DNA of 62,000 nucleotides from contig RPFO01000213.1 of the NCBI GenBank assembly GCA_009746045.1, positions 12,038,563 through 12,100,562 on the forward strand, given 5' to 3'. The notes beneath the pieces were generated by a model, which worked only from the letters and a program-made list of their open reading frames with translations, did no database searches and was not told where the DNA came from. Made by a program: the position numbers and the translations under genes. Of this stretch, positions 53,887 to 62,000 are shown piece after piece; positions within the stretch are counted from its first letter, which is position 1; each line of letters begins with the position of its first letter. This stretch comes from Mesostigma viride. Lineage: Eukaryota > Streptophyta > Mesostigmatophyceae > Mesostigmatales > Mesostigmataceae.

Positions 53887-54537
53887 ACCGACTTACGTAG
53901 GGCTTGGAAACGTGCACCACGCCTTGAGAGACGTCTTTATCCTGTACGCCTTCGCATCATCTTCAAATCCTGCAAATCATTCCAGTCCTCCCTGTCAATC
54001 CTGTCCTCGTCGGGCTTGCGCATAAGGTGGTATGACTGGCGAGACATTATGGCCGAGTGTTTTCGTGCTTTAAATACGCAACTGAAATGGTCGGAATTAC
54101 CAACTGCAATGGCACACACAGCTATGGCAACCAGCCTTCACGTCGGTAGTAGCAGCCCGACCACCAGGGTTTTCCCGCCAACAGGTGCGACTGGAGAGAC
54201 ATTTTTTTTTCTTAGTTCGTGAGTGATATGGCGAAATCGGTGTGCAATCGGAGAAAGTTGCGGCGATGGCTGCCTTGGGCGTTGAGCTCCGCTCACGTCG
54301 CTGGCAGGCGTTGCTGGCAGGCCTCTGACTTTCCCGCCCTTTTTCTTCTAATCTTGCGATCCTGGCGAGAATAAAATTTTAACAGGCCCTTCTGGAGGTG
54401 CATGGCATTTAACTAAAAGTGGCCCGTTTTAGTTAAAAACGACGAGGCTTGGGGACCGTTGATGCAAAACCCCCATCGATCTTACCGTCCGTTCTCTCCC
54501 GCCAGTTTTATCAAAAGTCCGTATAGACCGGGCCTTA

Positions 54538-54820
54538 CAGAGCATAGTAGCGACATCCCTTGGAAAATGTGTGGCTCGGGACGATGGAGAAAATTGTTGG
54601 CCATGGAAATTTTCCGCAATTCCCTGGTCTCCACATTTTTTATTGCATGCCATTTGTAAACATGAAGAAAGGATAATGGTACCGTTATGCTTGCGCTGGC
54701 CTGCGCGTCAATGTCGAGTGCGTTCGATCAGTGCCGTTTTCTGATATCAGCTTGGAACTATTGAACGCCGGTGCATGGTCACGTTGGCATAGATGACGGT
54801 GTAGTTACATAGCGTGCACC
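54538..54820. other. 5' flank of the second TRAF7-like gene
   Basis: No TATA box or other assured promoter motif; the ATG context at 54821 is CACCATGG. Confidence 0.35.
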
Positions 54821-55291
54821 ATGGCTGTGGATCCTGCCCGCGTTGTCAGGCCTCAACCTATTTCCGAAGACCTGGTGTGCAATATATGCACGGGCGTGCT
54901 ACAAGATCCCGTAGAAGGACCCTGCGAGCACCTCGCATGTCGCGAATGTCTGGATGGCTGGTTCCAGAGGTCAAACGACAAAACCTGCCCAACTTGCAGG
55001 CGTACTCTCGTTCCAGACACCATCAAACAAGCTCACCGGGTAGTACGGAATCAGCTGGATGCGCTGGAGGTGACATGCGATCACGCAGCGCGCGGATGCC
55101 CAGCAGTCGTCGCACTCGGTTCACTGCGAAACCACCTTCTGTCCTGTGGCAAGGCCATCGAAGGCTGCCCTAACGACGGCTGCGAGGCGATCGTCCTGCG
55201 GGAGGATCGTGAGAACCACTTGCAGGCGTGCTCGCATCGCATTGTCCCCTGCAGCCGGTGCAATGCCAGCGTCAAGCACCAGGACAGAGAG
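54821..55291 (+). CDS. Second TRAF7-like gene exon 1
   Basis: 471 bp, MAVDPARVVRPQPISEDLVC to VKHQDRE, donor GTGAAT. Start chosen as the first Met, with the good context CACCATGG, aligned with the Met of the minus paralog. Confidence 0.9.
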
Positions 55292-58200
55292 GTGAATTGC
55301 GCTCAAGTGACGCAACAACGGCTTTCGCTGCAGCGAAATAGTGAACATGTTCACTATGCATAGGTAGTTTTCTATTTTCATGGGCAATGGTTTCAATCTA
55401 TTGAAGAGTTTGAGCACTTCTTGTTTCCCTTTCATGCACTGATCCGGCTTTTAGAGGTCAATCATATGAGGTTTTATCATTGTTTCTTACTTTGGTAATG
55501 CAAGCTGATCTGTACTTGATCCTTAGGAGATTATGAAGGAACAAGAAAGTAACACACACACACCAGCTGGCACTTCGACCTGCTCTGGCCTTCCCATGCT
55601 GATGGAACCTACACGTTTTTCAAGCAGGCGCACCTGCGAACTACTTGCCCAGCCGTGGAGGTGCGCTGCCAGCACAACGGCGGCTGTGGGCAGACGGTGC
55701 GACGGAATGCCATGGCCACCCACATCGAGGCAGAGTGCAGCCGTGCGACGGTGACATGCGCTGTTCCAGGGTGCCGGAGGCAGGTAAGGAAACGACAGAG
55801 AACCAGCACTGGCAATTAACTGGTAGTTGCGAGCAACGAGCACAGTGCATGGCAACCTGCATTACTCTGTGTGAATTGCATGGCAGCAAAGCTTACATTT
55901 ATTTGCTTGTATTTCATTGTTGCTCTTCTATCTTCTGCCCCCCATCCACTGTCTCGCCTGTTTCTCCCTCTCTCCCTTCAGCCCGTTGCCCTCCCTCCCC
56001 CATCCTTCCATGCACCCTTGTGCGTGTCCTGATAACTAATCTGCAGGTCCTTTGATCCAGCTATCTGATCTCTGTGGTTGTTGGTCTGCTGGTCTGTCAA
56101 CGTGTTGGTTTTTACAGTGTCCCGCTTTGTACGTGGGGACGTTCGCTTCATTGTGGGTTTGCCGATTTGCCGGCCTCTCGCATCGTCTGTCTTTAGCCTA
56201 GCTGCGCGTCTTTGTGGGAGGCTGTTCGAGTGGCTCTGTACTTGTGGACACTGGTCAGGACAGGGTGTCCTGCAGGTTAGGAATCTCCCCGTGAGCAACG
56301 CGGGCTGCATATTTCATTTGCTTTGGAAAAGAAGGAAATCGGATGTTCATAGTTTGCTTGGTAGCCTGCCCACAGTCTGTTTATTCAGCCCATCTATCAT
56401 TAGTTTCATCTCCCACAACCTTTTTCCCTGACGGGCATTTCATGGCTGCCTGTCCACATCACATTGGTCGCCTGTTTCTCTACCCACAAGCCACTTTGCC
56501 CTGACTGCACGGCCGCTTGTTTCTTGGTGCTGTCTCTGATCATGCTTGGGTTTTCATGATGTGTGCAGCTGGCCCGAGGCGACATGAGGGCGCACCTCCA
56601 AGACTCCATGGCGGAGCACATGGCGTCCCTGTCCATCGCACTCCAACAGGCAAATGCCAAGATTGCAGCGCAGGACGCTGAGCTGGCGAAGCTCAAGGCA
56701 AGCACGGTATGTCTTTTTAAAGCCATGGCATAAAACAACATGCCGTTAGGGGCAGCGCACAGAATGCTGACATGGAGGAAACTTCTGAAATGTTATGAAA
56801 TTAGCTTATTACTTATGATGGTGTCGCGCAAAATTTCATAATACTACTTGCATGGATCTTAGCTGATTGAAGATAACATCTTAAATGTTTCAACACTAGC
56901 AAGTAGTCCACCGCTGACCAGTTGCCGCCACTGGGGTCTTGTTGAGCCAAGGGATTGAAGGGAAGTTTTAGCATTCAATCTTCATCCTCCTAGCCTAAAC
57001 CTTTTTTCTAGTTTTTGGGTTTGCTGTCAGGCCTCAGCCCTTGGGAGTACGAGCCCACTTTGTATATTGCCGATGGATTTTAACTTATGGCATAAGACGG
57101 CAGCAATTGGTTTGCTGTGGGGATTTGATGGGTGCCACTGTATCCATCGCGAGGGCTCCTGACAGGAGAATCAGCTGCAGATCGAGAAGGTACAGTGGAG
57201 TCTCTCTTCCATGAAACTCTGGTGGAACGATTTCACGTCCGTGAAACACCCAAACTCACCTTGGTGGGACACCTCATCTTCCCGCACTCGCCTACTGGGT
57301 GGAACATGAATGCACCACAGAGGAACGTTCCATGCTGCTGAGGTTGTCCCGCCTTGGCTGGATCGGAACCCGTGCCACGGAAGTGAGATTCCGCTGTAGT
57401 GCCCGTGGTGGCCTGGTGCTCATGGCCCCTCCATGTGCACCCACTTTCATGTGGCTCGCCGGCAGCCCACAGAGCCCACAGTGGCTTCGTTGTTGCTTCA
57501 ACCTGCAAGTCAAGAGGTTTTTCTCAGAGGCACCTTTTTTAATTAGTGCAGTTTGCACCCCTGTATGGTCTGGCAGGAACTCATGGCAATGAAATGAAGC
57601 GATTGTTGAGTGAAAAAGATGCTGGGTGACAATCTCCAGGAAACATGGCATGGTGAAGCCTTGAAGCGCGTTCCAACTGTGACCATATTCATTTGGCTGT
57701 TTTTGAAATGCCGGTTAGCAGTTAGAGGAGTGCAGTGTGCCGATGTGTGCTATTGGTCTGTGTGGTCATGGTGGACATGTAGTAAGGTGTGTACACCTGG
57801 CTCGTATCGCTGGCCTTGCTGGGGTTGTCTGCGCAGAGGTGGTTGTGCTTAGTGTATGCCATACATCAGTGCCTGTAGGCTGCATGCGCAGCCTCCACAG
57901 TTGAGCATCACTGTATCTGTACAAAGGTTGACCATGAAAGAGGGTTGACTTACGGTAACAGGTAGCCCATGGCACAGTTATGCGTACTTTGAGATATGTA
58001 TCCGCAGGTGGGTGGATGACAAGCATAGGCGGTGATTAGCACAGGTGGGTGGATAACAAGCATAGGCGGTGATTAGCACAGGTGGGTGGATAACAAGCAT
58101 AGGCGGTGATTAGCACAGGTGGGTGGATAACAAGCATAGGCGGTGATTAGCACAGGTGGGCACACCTTCTGGTACGTCTTCACATGGGCTATGCAGGTAG

Positions 58201-60281
58201 CCCAAGGCTGGTGCTTAGCTTTGTTACTGGTGACCCTGGAGAACAAGCCCCGTTGTCTGTTTTCCATTCGGCCAGTTGAGCAGTCATCTAAAGCTGCCAG
58301 TCGGGAAAGTGTGCTCAGCCAGGGTGTCAGAGGTGGGAATCATGAGGTGATGTAAGGTGGAGCTGTAAAGTGCGTTTTGTCTGGTTTCGCCTGTTGGCCT
58401 CATGAAGACTGTAACCTTTAGGACAGAACCATTGCAGCAGGCAGGAAATTGTGGCAGATGACAGCATGTGATAATATTGGCATAGCCATATCATATCTGG
58501 TATTGACAAGTCAGGGTGTTCTTGCCCTATAGGGAGACATGTGTGCCCTGTAAAGCCACGTACAAGCTGACAAGCGTACTAAAGGAATGCCTACAGCTAC
58601 GGGGCCCTTTGATTTTGTATGTACTTCCTGAAAATGGTCTTTGAAGGATGAGGCAATGATGATTGAAAAAGCTGCGGTCTGCCTTTTCTACCCTTTCTCT
58701 GCCAGTCCCGCTTTTAATAAATCTGTACATAGGTTTGTCAGTCGGTGCATCCCTGTAACTATCTGGATTGCTTTATTTTAGCGGTTTGCTTTTGTACGGA
58801 ATTCTTGTGGCCTTCTTATTTTTGCCGTGAGGTGCTTACATAAACAGCTGCTGGGGGTGATTGATTGAAGTTCCCCTGCAAAGGCCGTAACAACATTTGT
58901 AATTTTTTCGTAAACGATCATTGCAAATCTAAGTATTATTAAGATCACTAAGCTCCCAAGAAGACCAGCATTTGATTGAATACAACAAGTGGAGCCCTGC
59001 CACAAATGCAGCAGTTAACAGTGGCCTTAAGGTTTCTCAATCCGCACGCGGAAGCAAGAAGCCTCCAGGGTGGGAGGGAGGGGAAAGGAACAACTGCGGG
59101 TCATTGCCTGCCTAGCTTGCTTAAGGCCTGGTCCGCCGACACACAAGCTGACATCATCCTAAATTAAGTAACACCGGCATTCATCACACGCCGGCCTGAA
59201 CAGTGCTGAAAACGCCACTACAAACAACGTGGCCACGCACCCCCAGGCTGTGCGTTAACCGTACAGGTAGTTGTAGAAGGTGAACTCCCAAGACTGACAA
59301 ACATAAAACTCGCCCATCGACCCCTTAAGCCGGTCCGAATCCACTATACAATAATTAATCACGACTCACTAAAGAACCCAAATCAGTCAAAGATTCGTTA
59401 AGCAACCAGCCGACCCTACAGGTCCCCAGCTAACCTCAGCTGGTGCAACCAAATACGAATCTTTGCAAGCAAGTCGCATAAAACCTACAATTAATTTTCT
59501 CGGACCACTAATTAATAGCCACCGACCCTTATAAACAACCGGGTCATCCAAGGAAAATTCGGGCGAACAGGAAACCCTTTGTACAGATCAAATCAGTCAG
59601 CCCATGTCGCAGACAGCCTTCCACATGCAGGCCAAGGCATAGCGGCCCTATCTTTCCCGCATGCGTTAATTAAACTATATTCAGAGAAAACCGATTCTCC
59701 GCAGCAATGGCAGCGTTGCGCGTGCTCCATTGCGGCAGTGCGGCGTCCCTACTTACACAGACAGAAGCAGTCCTCGGGAAAGGCCGCAAAGATAAAATGG
59801 TCCTTTGACAGTCCCCACGAAACCGGTATGTCTGCACACAATTTCTTTACTATGGTATCTGATTTTTGCAGTGTCTGTAATTTTGTCTATCTGAACGTGG
59901 TTCGGCGCTGAAAAAAAGGGGGCAGCGCGGCAAAGGACGTGAAGAGGCAGGAGGGATAGGGGGCGTAGCTGAGCGGTATGGACTCTTCCACACTCCAAGA
60001 TTGATTCCAGCATCCTAAAGGTGGACCATGTTTTATTGTTGTTTATTGCTGTCATATTCCCATCTGTATTCTGTGCTGGCATTTTTTTTGCTGATCTTCT
60101 AAGCCCCCTGCGATTGTTTATTGGTTGTTGATGTCATTGCGTCTGCTTGATTCAGACCGCCCATGAATTCCACTGCATAGCTACTGTCCGTGTCGTCAGG
60201 AACAACGGAATACGAGCTTTGGCAGCAGCAAATGGCTTACTTCTGTGCCTCGGCTCCAACTCTAATAACGCTTCCATCAGG
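54821..60281 (+). CDS. TRAF7-like paralog (RING, TRAF-type fingers, coiled coil, first WD40 blade); continues past the window
   Basis: Exons: 54821-55291, 55628-55783, 56569-56706, possibly 57166-57189, and 60156-60281, all phase 0 with GT/AG borders. Exon 1: RING with CNICTGVLQDP, CEHLACRECL, CPTCRRTL, then fingers CDHAARGC, CPNDGC, HLQACSHRIVPCSRC. Exon 2: TRAF-type finger (CQHNGGCGQTVRRNAMATHI). Exon 3: coiled coil (LSIALQQANAKIAAQDAELA). The 60156 exon reads TAHEFHCIATVRVVRNNGIR, ALAAANGLLLCLGSNSNNAS and matches blade 1 of the minus gene. The remaining blades must lie beyond 62000, past a PAT-like insertion in the next intron. Exons 1 and 2 equal the minus paralog in length; protein identity in exon 1 is clear but far from complete, so the duplication is old. 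Probable E3 ligase or scaffold by family. Confidence 0.8.
55628..55783 (+). CDS. Second TRAF7-like gene exon 2
   Basis: 156 bp after CAAGCAG: AHLRTTCPAVEVRCQHNGGC to VPGCRRQ, donor GTAAGG. Confidence 0.85.
55784..56568. other. Intron 2 of the second TRAF7-like gene
   Basis: Pyrimidine-rich, no embedded feature recognised. Confidence 0.4.
56569..56706 (+). CDS. Second TRAF7-like gene exon 3: coiled coil
   Basis: 138 bp after GTGTGCAG: LARGDMRAHLQDSMAEHM to AELAKLKAST, donor GTATGT. Leu/Ala heptads. Confidence 0.8.
57166..57189 (+). CDS. Possible 24-bp microexon
   Basis: ENQLQIEK between CTGACAG and GTACAG, in phase 0, would extend the coiled coil. No counterpart was found in the minus paralog. 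Confidence 0.25.
58005..58153. repeat. 37-bp tandem repeat, 4 copies
   Basis: Exact or near-exact units of CAGGTGGGTGGATAACAAGC followed by ATAGGCGGTGATTAGCA, starting at 58005, 58042, 58079 and 58116. Confidence 0.95.
59955..60012 (+). ncRNA. tRNA-like segment (possible SINE head)
   Basis: GTAGCTGAGCGGTATGGAC fits a pol III A box (TRGCNNAGYNGG-like) and GATTGATTCC fits a B box with one base missing, spaced as in a tRNA. A TCTTC/CAAGA stem lies between. The fold is imperfect and T33 is absent, so it is not a functional tRNA gene; a tRNA-derived SINE is possible. Confidence 0.3.
60156..60281 (+). CDS. Second TRAF7-like gene, first WD40 exon
   Basis: 126 bp after GATTCAG, 42 codons ending in NNASIR, donor GTGAGT. 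Same blade pattern as 35931-35809 (AAxxGxL...SxxR). Confidence 0.75.
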
Positions 60282-60657
60282 GTGAGTCAAGAAATTCCGC
60301 GCAGCTTTTGTGTGTCAAAACCCACCCAGGTCAAGTAGTCAGCTCATGAGCACTAATATTGCAACTTTGATGTGCAAGTTGCATGAGGCGCTTGCATCTC
60401 CTGCCGCGTATGCGTTCCGCGTAACTTGTCAGAGTATGAGAGTCCATCAACCTTCTTGCATGGTTGGTGCTCGCTCATACAAAATGCTTCCCATGGTACA
60501 AGAGAGAGAGACTTTGCCACCGTATGCCATCGTACCGTACTCGTATGACTTGCCTGGACAACAGGCATGCACATAGTACACCGCCCGCGTTGGTAGTAGC
60601 TTTTATAAAATAAAGAATTGCTTGAAAACTCGCCGCCTGAAAACGTTAAAAAAAACA
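60282..60657. other. Start of the next intron
   Basis: No feature recognised before the PAT-like insertion. Confidence 0.35.
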
Positions 60658-62000
60658 ATTTTTGAGCTATCTGCTCATTTTATAGTTATGTTGCGGCGGG
60701 CTCAAAGGGGGCCGATCCGCCGCCTGTAGCGCAGCTCTACCGTACGTCACCATGTAAGGTGCTTGTTGTTACTTAGGACTAGAGAGAAGGGGACTGGCGG
60801 TGCGCCGGTACTAGTGCCTACTGGCAACCGTGCCCGCCCTTGATTGAGGGGGGCGCGGCGCCTTGAGACATGTGCTTTGTTTTCCATTTTCACACCGTAC
60901 TTAGAGTGGTGTGGTGAACGTAGGGAGGCCTTTTCGCAGCTCGCAACTTTCCCACGTGAGGAAAGGTGGGCTGGCCGCTATGTGGGCCGCATTGCGGCCA
61001 CTATGGCGGTTACGCCCAGTGTCAGTCGACGCTGCCAACCTCCCTGTTTCACGGAGAGGTGACTCGCTGTTCTTCGAAATATTGGTGGAAGGTTGTTGTG
61101 CTGGTCCTGGGGTGTTCCCCCATGGCGCTGGGGTGCGCCGGCCGGGCTCCAGTTGGGAGCCCGTAGTGACTTGAATTTCGAAAGTCAACGAAGAGGGAAG
61201 GCGGTTTTTAGAGAAGGCGGGTTTTGGCGGAGAGCCCTGTGAAAGGGCAGCGCGAGGTGACGATCCCTGAAGGAAGCGCTAGATTTGCCCTCGAGTAAAG
61301 TGTCCGCCGGGGATTTCTTCCCCGTAGCGGCGTTCACGGGGGAAGCAGGGCATTTTTCATAAAGATGGGGGTCAAAAGAAACCAGAGGCGGAGGAGGGTG
61401 CACCAATGGCAGCGGCTGCCGTGGGTCGGGGGGGTCCTGTCGGCATGGGAAGGGCGGCAGGCGCCCTGTACCCTCTCGGCGCTCCGGCAAGCAGGCCCCT
61501 TCTGCCCTTGGCGATAAGGGAGAGGTGGGAAGCTGCGGTAAACCGTGGGAATTCATGCGCACTTATAAAAATCTGGTTATGAAATGCTACAGCGCCTGGC
61601 AAGCCTGGAAAAAATTGTGGGGTGCGTATGGAACCCGGCAGTGCGGTCGGGCTTTGTTTTAAGAAAATGCATTATATACCATAATAAAGCTCCACGCAGC
61701 TGCGGCTGCGCCAAGGCTCGTGACACCATGGCGATGGTGAGCCTTGGCGCTAGGAGGTACGCAGCCATCATAATCACCACGATGGGGGGTAATAGAGCCG
61801 GTGGCAGTGGCTCTACCCTCGGGTAATCCCGGCGGCTTTGCCGGTGGGCTGGTGCTGGTGGTTGGGTGAGCTGGAGACGTTCCCAGGTGGCATAAGTCCT
61901 TAAGCGGCAGCACTGGGATGCGCCCCTCTAAGAAGGGGAACGCATGTGGCTCCGCGCTGCGTCCGCCGGGAAACCATAGCAGCCACACGGGGGCGGGAGG
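60658..62000 (+). mobile_element. Non-autonomous PAT-like element, cut by the window end
   Basis: Reverse complement of unit 3 (34632 back to about 33280), colinear within a few bases over 1.34 kb, starting TTTTTGAGCTATCTGCTCAT. In element sense this is block A1 followed by the internal region. It lies in sense orientation in the second TRAF7-like gene. It carries a single copy of the 80-bp repeat that is expanded in unit 1. Confidence 0.8.

Larger units (their letters stand above)
51128..54534 (-). mobile_element. PIF/Harbinger transposon, 3407 bp, TTA target duplication
   Basis: TTA at 51125-51127 and 54535-54537. Termini GGCCCGGTCTATACGGATTT and the inverted GGCCCGGTCTATACGGACTT form the terminal inverted repeat. 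It contains a HARBI1-type DDE transposase on the minus strand with one frameshift, an internal minisatellite, and a small plus-strand frame. The terminal repeat differs from that of the MITE at 37462. Confidence 0.85.
57190..60155. other. Intron before the WD40 part, second TRAF7-like gene
   Basis: About 3 kb. Holds the 37-bp repeat (58005-58153) and a tRNA-like segment (59955-60012); otherwise nothing recognised. Confidence 0.4.

Overview
The window is eukaryotic nuclear DNA. It has spliced genes with long introns, a moderate GC content and several kinds of nested transposable elements. The YR retroelement has the split-direct-repeat layout known from PAT/Kangaroo/TOC elements, and such elements are well known from green algae such as Volvox and Chlamydomonas. 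A TE-rich chlorophyte or other green-lineage alga is therefore my best guess. That is an inference; no sequence here fixes the species.

Layout: 1-9170 is a graveyard of retroelements: the C-terminus and 3' ends of L1-like LINEs, a nearly complete PAT/Kangaroo-type DIRS element (1426-6434, minus strand), and a minus-strand LINE 3' part (family B) that carries a solo LTR (7483-8214). 9179-16970 holds a near full-length plus-strand LINE (family A: ORF1, endonuclease, reverse transcriptase). It is split by a hAT element (11459-12908, 8-bp TSD) and a piggyBac-like element (15064-16405, TTAA), and removing either one restores the reading frame. 16970-19375 is a pile of LINE 3' ends in both orientations. 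20619-22673 is a second TTAA-flanked piggyBac-like element.

Host genes: a minus-strand gene (40733 down to about 23379 or 22690) encodes RING, TRAF-type zinc fingers, a coiled coil and a WD40 propeller, which is the TRAF7 architecture. All ten exons I can assign are in phase 0 and the WD40 part is split roughly one blade per exon. A diverged paralog starts at 54821 on the plus strand, head-to-head with the first, and runs beyond the window. Its first two coding exons have the same lengths (471 and 156 bp). Both are probably ubiquitin ligase or scaffold proteins. Their introns hold minisatellites, a Harbinger-type MITE and tandem or single copies of a non-autonomous PAT-like element (30500-34632 and 60658-end).

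Between the paralogs lie two head-to-tail non-autonomous Helitrons (42462-46483 and 46484-50610). They have the canonical 5'-TC, 3' hairpin plus CTAG, and insertion between A and T. Next to them is a PIF/Harbinger element (51128-54534, TTA TSD) whose transposase has one frameshift in an A-run.

The most interesting signals are: a 2A-like motif between the RNase H and tyrosine recombinase parts of the PAT polyprotein; a perfect (G3T)3G3 quadruplex motif at the same place in the autonomous and non-autonomous PAT elements; the tandem Helitrons with a cargo ORF that differs between copies by an in-frame 21-bp indel; and a partly duplicated WD40 exon cut by the PAT array.
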